This document shows positions 22,650-29,618 of a DNA stretch of 30,046 nt, one piece after another. Below the pieces are notes generated by a model. It worked only from the letters and a program-made list of their open reading frames with translations, searched no databases and was not told the DNA's origin. Location: NCBI GenBank assembly GCA_964636945.1, contig CAZWVH010000034.1, forward strand, positions 1 through 30,046, in the 5' to 3' direction. The position numbers were made by a program, and so were the translations under genes. Origin of the DNA: CAZADA01 sp964636945. Lineage in GTDB: Bacteria > Pseudomonadota > Alphaproteobacteria > Caulobacterales > Maricaulaceae. How positions within the stretch are numbered: the first letter of the stretch is position 1; every line of letters begins with the position of its first letter.

Positions 22650-23717
22650 ATGTCTGACGCCGAGAATGGCTCTGAAACCATCATCATACCCAAGGGTTCG
22701 GCCGGGCGGATCACGCTCAATCGACCCAAAGCGCTCAATGCCCTCAATTTGGACATGGTGCGCGCAATGACCGAGGCGCTGCGCGTCTGGCGTTCGGATG
22801 AAGGGATCAAGGCCGTAGTGGTGGATGGCGCGGGTGATAAAGCGTTCTGCGCCGGCGGAGATATTCGTTTGTTGGTGGAGAGCGGGCGCGCCAAGGATGG
22901 CGGGGCTGAGGCGTTCTGGGCCGAGGAATATGCGCTCAACACCGCGATTAAACGCTATCCAAAGCCGTATGTGGCGATCATGGATGGGGTCACCATGGGC
23001 GGCGGGGTTGGCGTCTCGGTGCATGGCGCGTTTCGGGTGGCGACGGAACGCACGGTGTTCGCCATGCCTGAAACCGGCATTGGATTTTATCCCGATGTGG
23101 GCGGAACGTATTTCTTGCCGCGCCTGCCGGGTAAGTTGGGCGTGTGGATGGCGCTGACAGGCGCGCGCTTGTCTGGCGCGGACACGCTGGCGGCTGGCTT
23201 GGCCACGCACTTTGTGCCTTCGGAGAAGATTCCCGGCCTGCTGGAGGCGTTGGAAACATCGCCGCTCGACGATGATGGCGATGTGGTGGACGACATTTTG
23301 CACGCATTTGAGACCGATCCGGGCGACAGCAAACTGGCCGAGCAGCGGACGCCGATTGACTCGCTGTTTGCCGGCGACACGGTGGAGGAGATCGTGGCGG
23401 CGCTGCGGGCTGATGGCGGCGAATGGGCGACCAAGCAATTACAAATCTTGGACCAGAAGTCTCCCACCTCGCTGAAGGTGACGCTGCGCGCACTACGAGA
23501 GGGCGCCGAACTTGAGTTCGAAGACGCCATGCGCCGCGAGCTGGAGCTTTCTGTATGCTTTGTGGATGAGCGCTCAGATTTTTACGAGGGCGTGCGTGCG
23601 GTGATCATGGACAAGGACAACAAGCCGCAATGGAATCCCGAATCTGTGGACGCCGTCACTGACGCCCATTTAGAGCGGTTTTTTAGTGCGCAACACTCAA
23701 ACGAAACGGCGATGTAG
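22650..23717 (+). CDS. Enoyl-CoA hydratase/isomerase family, 3-hydroxyisobutyryl-CoA hydrolase type
   Basis: A crotonase-fold enzyme that most likely releases CoA from 3-hydroxyisobutyryl-CoA in valine degradation. The N-terminal RITLNRPKALNALNLDMV, the oxyanion-hole motif KAFCAGGDIR and the second one (GVTMGGGVGVSVHGAFRVA) are present. PETGIGFYPDVGGTYFLPRL carries the Glu and Asp in the arrangement of the hydrolase subgroup rather than of simple hydratases. The length of 355 residues also fits the hydrolases, which are longer than the roughly 260-residue hydratases. The ATG follows an AAAAGGAG site. The neighbours rimO and hemA are functionally unrelated, so the genomic context adds nothing. 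Confidence 0.88.
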   Translation: MSDAENGSETIIIPKGSAGRITLNRPKALNALNLDMVRAMTEALRVWRSDEGIKAVVVDGAGDKAFCAGGDIRLLVESGRAKDGGAEAFWAEEYALNTAIKRYPKPYVAIMDGVTMGGGVGVSVHGAFRVATERTVFAMPETGIGFYPDVGGTYFLPRLPGKLGVWMALTGARLSGADTLAAGLATHFVPSEKIPGLLEALETSPLDDDGDVVDDILHAFETDPGDSKLAEQRTPIDSLFAGDTVEEIVAALRADGGEWATKQLQILDQKSPTSLKVTLRALREGAELEFEDAMRRELELSVCFVDERSDFYEGVRAVIMDKDNKPQWNPESVDAVTDAHLERFFSAQHSNETAM

Positions 23718-23812
23718 AGCGCGCGCCGGTTGATTGTGAAAAACGCGACCAAGCGCCACTTTGCTTTTCGCGGCGGTCGGGGCACATTACGGGAGCGCGA
23801 CACCGACACGAC

Positions 23813-23823
23813 TTTCGCCGAAA
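23813..23823. repeat. Palindrome adjoining the hemA ribosome binding site
   Basis: TTTCG and CGAAA flank a central C, and the right arm runs into the AAAAGGG ribosome binding site of hemA. This is a possible regulatory site, seen by eye only; chance is not excluded. Confidence 0.25.
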
Positions 23824-23833
23824 AGGGCCGGCT

Positions 23834-25051
23834 ATGGATTATCGCGAGCGCTTCGCCGCCGCCACACAAGCACTGAAGGCAGAAGGCCGGTATCGGGTCT
23901 TTCAACCGATCAAGCGGCGGCGCGGCGCGTTCCCCAAAGCCATGTGGCGCGGGCCTGACGGCGATAAAGAGATCGTGGTGTGGTGCTCAAACGATTATTT
24001 GGGCATGGGACAAAACCCAGTGGTGCTCGACGCCATGCACGCCGCCATCGAGGAAGCCGGCGCGGGCGCGGGCGGTACGCGCAATATTTCCGGCAACACC
24101 TGGTTTCATGAGGATTTGGAGCGCGAGTTGGCGGCGCTGCATGGTAAACAAGCCGGCTTGGTGTTCACATCCGGGTATATCTCAAACGAAGCCACCATTG
24201 GCGTGATGTCGAAAATCCTGCCCGGCTTGATCATTTACTCCGACTCTCTCAACCACGCCTCCATGATTGCCGGTGTCCGCGCCGCGCGCTGTGAAAAACA
24301 TGTGTGGCGGCACAATGATGTTGAGCACTTAGAAGAGTTGCTGGCCGCCGCGCCGGCCGATGCGCCCAAATTGATCGCGTTGGAGTCGGTGTATTCGATG
24401 GATGGCGATGTCGGTCCATTAGAACACGTCTGTGATCTGGCACGCACATACAACGCTCTGACCTATCTCGATGAAGTCCATGCGGTGGGCCTATATGGCG
24501 AAACCGGAGGCGGCATTTCAGAACGCGATGGCCTGGCCGATCGTTTCGACATTATTGAAGGCACACTGGGTAAGGCGTTCGGCGCCATGGGCGGCTATAT
24601 TGCCGCTGACGCAGCGATTGTGGATGCGGTGCGTTCCTACGCGCCGGGCTTCATCTTCACCACGTCATTGGCCCCCGCCATCGCCGCCGGCGCATTGGCC
24701 AGCGTCAAGCATTTAAAGGCCCGCAACGATCTGCGTGTCGCCCATCAAGAGCGGGCTGCCCGGCTGAAACAATTGCTGAGTGAAGCTGGCTTTCCAGTCA
24801 TGCCCAGCGATACGCACATTGTTCCGGTTCTGATTGGCGATCCGCGCTGCTGCAAAGCGATCAGCGACGCTCTGTTGGACGAGTTTTCGATGTATGTCCA
24901 ACCCATCAACTATCCCACTGTGCCCAAAGGGACTGAGCGGTTGCGGTTCACGCCGTCGCCGCTTCACACCGATGACATGATGGATGATTTGGTCCGCGCC
25001 CTGGTGGACTTGTTTGAGCGTCACCACATGCCGCGCGCAGCGGCGGCCTAA
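23834..25051 (+). CDS. hemA: 5-aminolevulinate synthase (C4/Shemin pathway)
   Basis: A PLP enzyme that condenses glycine with succinyl-CoA to give 5-aminolevulinate, the first step of heme and tetrapyrrole synthesis in alphaproteobacteria. The ALAS hallmarks are VWCSNDYLGMGQNP, GAGAGGTRNISGNTWFHEDL, FTSGYISNEATIGV, LDEVHAVGLYG and GTLGKAFGAMGGYI with the PLP lysine K247. The C-terminal QPINYPTVPKGTERLRFTPS confirms ALAS over the related ligases KBL and AONS. The length of 405 residues is typical. AAAAGGG lies six bases before the ATG. The upstream 116 bases show no clear promoter; a palindrome adjoins the ribosome binding site. It is convergent with mucR. Confidence 0.96.
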   Translation: MDYRERFAAATQALKAEGRYRVFQPIKRRRGAFPKAMWRGPDGDKEIVVWCSNDYLGMGQNPVVLDAMHAAIEEAGAGAGGTRNISGNTWFHEDLERELAALHGKQAGLVFTSGYISNEATIGVMSKILPGLIIYSDSLNHASMIAGVRAARCEKHVWRHNDVEHLEELLAAAPADAPKLIALESVYSMDGDVGPLEHVCDLARTYNALTYLDEVHAVGLYGETGGGISERDGLADRFDIIEGTLGKAFGAMGGYIAADAAIVDAVRSYAPGFIFTTSLAPAIAAGALASVKHLKARNDLRVAHQERAARLKQLLSEAGFPVMPSDTHIVPVLIGDPRCCKAISDALLDEFSMYVQPINYPTVPKGTERLRFTPSPLHTDDMMDDLVRALVDLFERHHMPRAAAA

Positions 25052-25159
25052 GCTCAACACTATAGCGCTCAAAGCATTGCCGGCTCGCGCCCTTCCCAAT
25101 GAGACGCCTCAACGGAAAGGCCACGAACCGGGCAATGGAAGATTTCACTTTAGAGCGAG

Positions 25160-25591
25160 TTAGCCCTTGCGGCCAACGCCGCGGCCAAGGCCGATGCTCT
25201 TGGCGAACTCTGAACGGCGCTTGGCGTAATTCGGTGCGACCATCGGGTAGTCGGCCGGCAAGCCCCATTTGCGACGATATTCGTCGGGAGTCATGTTGTA
25301 ATTGGAGCGCAGATAACGCTTCAACATTTTCAGTTTCTTGCCGTCTTCCAAGCAAATGACATAGTCATCGGTCACCGACTTGGAAATCGGAACAGCTGGT
25401 TTGGCTTTCTCAATTGGTTTTTCCGCAGGCATAGTCGCGAGTTTGTGAACTTCTTTGTGAACCTCGCGAATGACGCCTGGAACCGTCTCAGCAGGAATGG
25501 TGTTATTGCTAACGAATGACGCCACAATATCGGTTGTCATGCGCAGCACTTCCTCGGTCGTTATAGTCGTGTCTTCGAGTTTGGCGTCCAT
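25160..25591 (-). CDS. mucR: MucR/Ros-family transcriptional regulator with degenerate zinc site
   Basis: MucR proteins are small nucleoid-type regulators that control motility, exopolysaccharide and cell-cycle genes in alphaproteobacteria. From the ATG at 25591, which follows GGAGAGG, the protein is 143 residues. The N-terminal oligomerisation region (residues 10-50) is followed by the Ros-type domain, CLEDGKKLKMLKRYLRSNYN from C80, then MTPDEYRRKWGLPADYPMVA. Relative to Ros (Cys-x2-Cys, His, His), only C80 is retained: the second cysteine is D83, and the histidine positions are Y93 and N97/Y98. An ATG at 25633 would add 14 unlikely residues. It is divergent from glyA, with tandem repeats in its promoter. 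Confidence 0.92.
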   Translation of the reverse strand: MDAKLEDTTITTEEVLRMTTDIVASFVSNNTIPAETVPGVIREVHKEVHKLATMPAEKPIEKAKPAVPISKSVTDDYVICLEDGKKLKMLKRYLRSNYNMTPDEYRRKWGLPADYPMVAPNYAKRRSEFAKSIGLGRGVGRKG

Positions 25592-25645
25592 GAAATCCTC
25601 TCCATAAGTGTGGTCGGACTGAGCCGGGCTCATTCCGTGAACTGG

Positions 25646-25674
25646 AATATTGCGAAGTCTTTCAAGTCTTGCAA
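25646..25674 (-). promoter_or_regulatory. Predicted mucR promoter overlapping tandem repeats
   Basis: Read on the minus strand, TTGCAA (25674-25669), a 17-base spacer and AATATT (25651-25646) give a plausible sigma70-type promoter, with transcription starting near 25639. The -35 box and spacer lie inside the 9-base tandem repeats. Confidence 0.35.
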
Positions 25675-25681
25675 GTCTTTC
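25655..25681. repeat. Three 9-base tandem repeats upstream of mucR
   Basis: AAGTCTTTC (25655-25663), AAGTCTTGC (25664-25672) and AAGTCTTTC (25673-25681) are head-to-tail copies with one base changed in the middle unit. They lie about 64 bases upstream of the mucR start, over its predicted -35 region. The nine-base period is close to one helical turn, so bound proteins would sit nearly on one face. Confidence 0.85.
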
Positions 25682-25774
25682 AATTCAGTAGTGGACATCA
25701 GACTACACAAAAAATATTTTCCACAGGCCGGTAACATAGGCGAATGAGCCCTCTACTGAAAGATAAAAGTTGAA

Positions 25775-25808
25775 ATTCCGGATCGCTGAAACGCTTGATC
25801 CATTCCGG
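25775..25808. promoter_or_regulatory. Direct and inverted repeats around the glyA -35 box
   Basis: ATTCCGG occurs at 25775-25781 and again at 25802-25808. Between them, GGATC (25780-25784) and GATCC (25797-25801) form inverted arms. The right-hand copies overlap the predicted -35 box and spacer of glyA. The layout suggests an operator, but the regulator is unknown. Confidence 0.4.
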
Positions 25809-25824
25809 TGTTAGTCGATATGAA
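25796..25824 (+). promoter_or_regulatory. Predicted glyA promoter
   Basis: TTGATC (25796-25801), a 17-base spacer and TATGAA (25819-25824). Transcription would start near 25831, leaving about 21 bases including the AAGGAAAGGG ribosome binding site before the ATG at 25852. Confidence 0.5.
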
Positions 25825-25851
25825 TTTTAGCAATGAAGGAAAGGGCGGACT

Positions 25852-27147
25852 ATGACCGTTATGGATGACTCCGTTAAATCCGGTTTTTTTGGGGCAAGAC
25901 TCGCGGAGACTGACAGCGCAGTGGCCAATGCCATTAGCGCTGAGCGCCGACGTCAACAAAATCAAATAGAATTGATTGCTTCAGAGAACATTGTGTCTGC
26001 AGCCGTTCTTGAGGCGCAAGGCAGCGTACTCACCAACAAATACGCCGAAGGTTATCCGGGACGGCGCTATTATGGGGGGTGCGAGCATGTCGATGTGGTG
26101 GAGCAAATTGCCCAAGACCGGGTGAAACAGCTGTTTAACTGTGGCTTTGCTAATGTTCAGCCGCATTCTGGTGCGCAGGCCAATCAGGCGGTCCTTATGG
26201 CACTGGCCAAGCCAGGCGACACCATTATGGGCATGAGTTTGGACGCGGGCGGTCATTTGACGCACGGCGCCCGGCCCAACCAATCGGGCAAATGGTTCAA
26301 CGCTGTTCAATTTGGCGTGCGCAAAGACGACGCGCGTGTGGACATGGATGAAGTGCGAAAGCTGGCGCACGAACACAAGCCAGCCGTCATCATCGCGGGG
26401 TTTACGGCGTATCCGTCCATTGTGGACTTCAAGGCGTTTCGTGAAATCGCCGATGAAGTCGGCGCGATTTTGCAAGCTGACATGTCACTTTTTGCCGGTT
26501 TGGTGGCGGGCGGCGCCTATCCCAATCCGCTCGATCACGTTCATGTGGCGACAACCACCACGCATAAGACATTGCGCGGACCACGCGGCGGTGTGGTGCT
26601 GACCAATGACGAAGCCATCGCGAAAAAGATCAACTCCGCTGTATTCCCCGGACTACAGGGCGGCCCTTTGATGCATGTGATCGCGGCGAAGGCTGTGGCG
26701 TTCGCTGAAGCGTTACGGCCGGAGTTTAAAACATATGCCGCCAATGTGGTCTCTAACGCCAAAGCATTAGCCCAGGCTGTCATCAACTCGGGACTGCAAT
26801 GTGTTTCAGGTGGAACCGAAACCCATCTAGTGTTGATGGATTTGACCCCTAAGGACGTCACCGGTGCGGTCGCCGAAGTGGCGCTTGAGCGCGCGCACAT
26901 CACGGCGAATAAGAACAATATCCCCTTTGACCCGCGGCCACCCAAGGTTACCTCTGGCATCCGGCTGGGAACGCCGGCTGGCACCACGCGTGGGTTTGGC
27001 GAGGCTGAATTTACCCGTGTGGGCGAGCTCATTGGTGAGGTGGTTGATGCTCTGGCGCAAAACCCCGATGGTGATTCCGCGGTCGAAAAACGGGTGCGCG
27101 ATGAAGTCCTCTCGCTGTGCGCGCGGTTTCCAATTTACGAGACGTAA
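25852..27147 (+). CDS. glyA: Serine hydroxymethyltransferase
   Basis: A PLP enzyme that interconverts serine and glycine and charges tetrahydrofolate with a one-carbon unit. Family motifs are IELIASENIVSAAVLEAQGS, NKYAEGYPGRRYYGGCE, NVQPHSGAQANQAV and TTTTHKTLRGPRGG with the PLP lysine K239; PGLQGGPLMHVIAAKAVAF and VTSGIRLGTPAGTTRGF follow. The length of 431 residues is normal. One oddity is at residues 210-213: the usual D-M-x-H segment reads D210-M-S-L213, so the histidine equivalent to E. coli His203, which contacts PLP, is leucine. It is probably the first gene of a unit with the small secreted protein downstream; glycine made here could feed ALAS. Confidence 0.96.
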   Translation: MTVMDDSVKSGFFGARLAETDSAVANAISAERRRQQNQIELIASENIVSAAVLEAQGSVLTNKYAEGYPGRRYYGGCEHVDVVEQIAQDRVKQLFNCGFANVQPHSGAQANQAVLMALAKPGDTIMGMSLDAGGHLTHGARPNQSGKWFNAVQFGVRKDDARVDMDEVRKLAHEHKPAVIIAGFTAYPSIVDFKAFREIADEVGAILQADMSLFAGLVAGGAYPNPLDHVHVATTTTHKTLRGPRGGVVLTNDEAIAKKINSAVFPGLQGGPLMHVIAAKAVAFAEALRPEFKTYAANVVSNAKALAQAVINSGLQCVSGGTETHLVLMDLTPKDVTGAVAEVALERAHITANKNNIPFDPRPPKVTSGIRLGTPAGTTRGFGEAEFTRVGELIGEVVDALAQNPDGDSAVEKRVRDEVLSLCARFPIYET

Positions 27148-27183
27148 CAAAGCTTGAAGCAGAAAAATGACGTGGGGAGCGCT

Positions 27184-27627
27184 ATGAAACGATTGACCAT
27201 TGCAGGGGCCGCGTTGGCCATGGTTGCAACACCGGCTCTTGGACAGGACAACGAACAAATTTGCGGCGCCTACGCCGCCATTGGCGAAGTGATGGCTGGT
27301 GAATTGCTGGACCGCACCATGCGCGAATTCATCGGAGTCGCCCAAGGGACCAACACTGAACTGCTCAATCAAATCACCAATACCATCGCCACGTCGGTGA
27401 ATGGCGCTGAGCTGATGGCCCTGGGGCAATTGGATCCCGAAGACGCCGAATTGTTGGGCGAGGCGGCTGGTCAAACGGCGATCACATCCTTGATGGAGGG
27501 CCGTGCGAGCGATGCCGTCCAAGTGCGCGCCCTCATGAAGCAAAACTGCGTCTCCATTGGCGTGGATCAGGTGCTGGACAACCAACGCGCCGTGCGCGCC
27601 GCCATGGCCAGCAATATGAGCGAGTGA
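27184..27627 (+). CDS. Secreted protein of unknown function
   Basis: A 147-residue protein with a good signal peptide (MKRLTIAGAALAMVATPALG) and a likely cleavage after Ala or Gly before QDNEQ. The mature part looks helical and has two cysteines (QICGAY and KQNCVS), which could form a disulfide in the periplasm. I recognise no domain. The ATG at 27184 has GGGGAG just upstream; an in-frame start at 27154 would lengthen the N-terminus without benefit. It lies 36 bases after glyA, so is probably cotranscribed, and 94 bases before nrdR. Confidence 0.7.
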   Translation: MKRLTIAGAALAMVATPALGQDNEQICGAYAAIGEVMAGELLDRTMREFIGVAQGTNTELLNQITNTIATSVNGAELMALGQLDPEDAELLGEAAGQTAITSLMEGRASDAVQVRALMKQNCVSIGVDQVLDNQRAVRAAMASNMSE

Positions 27628-27687
27628 CGACGCCAAGGGCCGCCATTCCATGACGCGGGCGATTGGCTCACCGCGAAACACAGCCAC

Positions 27688-27716
27688 TTGAGGGTCGCGG
27701 CGCGGCGACATACAAG
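27688..27716 (+). promoter_or_regulatory. Predicted nrdR promoter, probably leaderless
   Basis: TTGAGG (27688-27693), a 17-base spacer and TACAAG (27711-27716), ending five bases before the nrdR ATG at 27722. No Shine-Dalgarno sequence precedes that ATG. Transcription would start at or within a base or two of the ATG. Confidence 0.45.
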
Positions 27717-27721
27717 ATGTT

Positions 27722-28183
27722 ATGCGTTGTCCATTTTGCTCTAGTGAAGACACTCAAGTGAAGGACTCCCGGTCCGCCGAGGAGGGAGCCGCTATTCGCC
27801 GACGGCGTCAGTGCGCCAATTGCGGCCAGCGGTTTACAACATTTGAGCGCGTGCAGCTGCGTGAATTGACCGTGGTCAAACGCTCCGGCCGCCGAGCGCC
27901 GTTTGACCGAGACAAGCTTGCCCGCTCGGTGGATCTCGCCTTGCGCAAACGGGAAGTTTCACCAGAAAAGGTGGATGCGACGATTTCTCAAATCGTCCGC
28001 CGTTTGGAGGGCAGCGGCGATCCGGACATCACATCGGCGCAGATCGGTGCGTTGGTGATGGAGGCGCTGGCCCGGCTCGATCCGGTGGCCTATGTGCGTT
28101 ATGCCAGCGTATACAAGGACTTTAAGGAGGTGGATGATTTCACCCGCTTTTTGACCTCCGAAAAACTGGGCGTGGGTGAGTGA
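27722..28183 (+). CDS. nrdR: Transcriptional repressor NrdR
   Basis: A zinc-ribbon and ATP-cone repressor of ribonucleotide reductase genes that senses dATP/ATP. The zinc ribbon uses C3, C6, C31 and C34 (MRCPFCSSEDTQVKDSR and QCANCGQRFTTFE). The ATP-cone begins at VVKRSGRRAPFDRDKLARSV and ends with PVAYVRYASVYKDF. The length of 153 residues is typical. The nrdR-ribD-ribE order is conserved in many proteobacteria, so its place here is normal. Its last four bases overlap the GTG start of the ribD-like gene. Its own promoter appears to give a leaderless transcript. Confidence 0.97.
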   Translation: MRCPFCSSEDTQVKDSRSAEEGAAIRRRRQCANCGQRFTTFERVQLRELTVVKRSGRRAPFDRDKLARSVDLALRKREVSPEKVDATISQIVRRLEGSGDPDITSAQIGALVMEALARLDPVAYVRYASVYKDFKEVDDFTRFLTSEKLGVGE

Positions 28184-28935
28184 CACCGTCGGCGCGCCCG
28201 CACGTGACACTGAAAATCGCCACATCGCTCGATGGTCGCATCGCCACGGCCTCAGGCGAAAGCAAATGGATCACCGGCGAGCAAGCGCGCGAGCAGGTGC
28301 ACCGCTTGCGCGCCGAGCATCACGTTGTGTTGGTGGGTTCGGGCACGGTGCTGGCCGATGATCCCCTGTTGACGGTGCGTTTGCCGGGATATGACGGGTC
28401 CCAGCCTCTTCGCGTGGTTGCGGATGGGCGGCTACGCACGCAATTGCGCCAACGGATGTATCGTTCGGCGACGGAAACCGCCCCTGTGTGTGTGTTGTCG
28501 AGATATGAAGGGAAACGCGAGGACGGTCGGCTTTATACCGGCGCTGCAAGAGCATTGGAGTATTTGGAGGCCGGACCCGGCATGATGGTGAGCCACTGCG
28601 AACCGGATAAGTCCGGTCTTGGCCTGGAGCCAGAAGTTATCGTGCGGCGCACTATTGATAACCTAGCGCTTCTAGAGCCGCCACGAGAGACGCTAATGGT
28701 CAAAATCCTCCTCGAAGGGGGCGGAACGTTGGCTGCGAGTTTTCTGCGCGACGATCTCATCGATCGCATTGAGTGGTTCCGCGCGCCAATTATTTTGGGC
28801 GCGGAGGGCAGACCGGCCTTGGGCGATCTGGGAATTGAGAAACTTGCCGCCGCGCCGCGCTTCCAACGTGTCGCCGTCAAGGAACTCGGCCAAGATCTGT
28901 GGGAAAGTTATGTGCGCCGCCCGGCTGCGCTCTAG
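28180..28935 (+). CDS. RibD reductase domain only (deaminase domain missing)
   Basis: The protein matches the C-terminal reductase half of RibD, which uses NADPH to reduce the ribosylamino-pyrimidine intermediate in riboflavin synthesis. It starts almost at the usual domain boundary: RPHVTLKIATSLDGRIAT, then GESKWITGEQAR, VGSGTVLADDPLLTVR and LLEGGGTLAASFLRDD. A full RibD is about 360-380 residues with an N-terminal zinc deaminase (HAE and PCxxxGxxPPC motifs); this one is 251 residues and has none of these. The GTG start overlaps the nrdR stop (GTGA), so no missing exon-like segment is hidden upstream. The deaminase would have to be encoded elsewhere. ribE follows after 47 bases. Confidence 0.88.
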   Translation: MTPSARPHVTLKIATSLDGRIATASGESKWITGEQAREQVHRLRAEHHVVLVGSGTVLADDPLLTVRLPGYDGSQPLRVVADGRLRTQLRQRMYRSATETAPVCVLSRYEGKREDGRLYTGAARALEYLEAGPGMMVSHCEPDKSGLGLEPEVIVRRTIDNLALLEPPRETLMVKILLEGGGTLAASFLRDDLIDRIEWFRAPIILGAEGRPALGDLGIEKLAAAPRFQRVAVKELGQDLWESYVRRPAAL

Positions 28936-28947
28936 AGCCACGCACAG

Positions 28948-28976
28948 ATGACACACGGCGCAGCGCAGCCTATGTC
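28948..28976 (+). promoter_or_regulatory. Predicted ribE promoter, probably leaderless
   Basis: ATGACA (28948-28953, five of six bases matching the -35 consensus), a 17-base spacer and TATGTC (28971-28976), ending six bases before the ribE ATG at 28983. No ribosome binding site is present in those six bases. Confidence 0.4.
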
Positions 28977-28982
28977 AACGTC

Positions 28983-29618
28983 ATGTTCACTGGGATTGTC
29001 ACCGATGTTGGGCGGATCACACGGGTGGAGCAGGGCCGGGACGCCCGTGCATTCACCGTGCAAAGCGCTTATGACGCAACAAGCATCGCGATTGGGGCTT
29101 CCATTGCCCATGCGGGGGTATGCCTGACGGTGATTGAGAAGGGCGCAGACGAGGCGGGCGCGGGCGCCTGGCATAAGGTGGAAGTGTCCAACGAAACGCT
29201 GTCGAAAACCACGCTAGGCGATTGGCGCGAGGGCGATCTGATCAATCTCGAACAATCCTTGCGTATGGGCGATGAACTGGGCGGACATTTGGTCATGGGC
29301 CATGTGGACGGCGTTGGCCGGCTCACCGGTCGAGAGCAGGAGCAAGGTTCATTGCGGCTGATCGTCGAGGCTCCGCCGGAACTGGCTGCTGGCTTTGCCG
29401 GCAAGGGATCGGTGGCCATCGATGGCGTGTCTCTGACGGTGAATGAGGTGCGCGATGCGCCAAGCGGAATGGCGGAGTTTGGCGTGAATATTATTCCGCA
29501 TACGGCTGAAGCCACGACGCTGGGCGCATTGCGGTTGGAGGACACAGTCAATCTGGAAATCGATGTGGTGGCGCGCTATGTCGCTCGCGCGCTGCAGTTG
29601 GGCAGTGTGGCGTCATGA
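28983..29618 (+). CDS. ribE: Riboflavin synthase, alpha subunit type
   Basis: This enzyme converts two 6,7-dimethyl-8-ribityllumazines into riboflavin and a pyrimidine. The two tandem barrel repeats are evident. Each opens with a similar pattern: MFTGIVTDVGRITRVEQGRD at the start and GHLVMGHVDGVGRLTGREQE at about residue 100. Conserved elements AIGASIAHAGVCLTVIEKG, VSNETLSKTTLGDWREGDLI, GSVAIDGVSLTVNEV and IIPHTAEATTLG are all present. The length of 211 residues is normal. The ATG at 28983 gives the canonical MFTGI start; an earlier in-frame start at 28899 overlaps ribD and is rejected. The stop overlaps the next gene (ATGA). Confidence 0.96.
   Translation: MFTGIVTDVGRITRVEQGRDARAFTVQSAYDATSIAIGASIAHAGVCLTVIEKGADEAGAGAWHKVEVSNETLSKTTLGDWREGDLINLEQSLRMGDELGGHLVMGHVDGVGRLTGREQEQGSLRLIVEAPPELAAGFAGKGSVAIDGVSLTVNEVRDAPSGMAEFGVNIIPHTAEATTLGALRLEDTVNLEIDVVARYVARALQLGSVAS

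Noticed and set aside
22566..23438. 290-codon open frame antisense to the crotonase gene
   Set aside because: It lies against a well-supported enzyme and shows Arg/His-rich shadow composition.
25717..25725. TTTTCCACA as a DnaA box (possible replication origin)
   Set aside because: It has one mismatch to TTATNCACA, stands alone, and has no cluster of boxes or origin-type genes nearby.
25634..25851. Glycine or other riboswitch upstream of glyA
   Set aside because: The predicted leader is only about 20 bases and no conserved aptamer core was recognised.
27628..27721. FMN riboswitch before the riboflavin genes
   Set aside because: The gap is only 94 bases and lacks the conserved multi-helix FMN element pattern.
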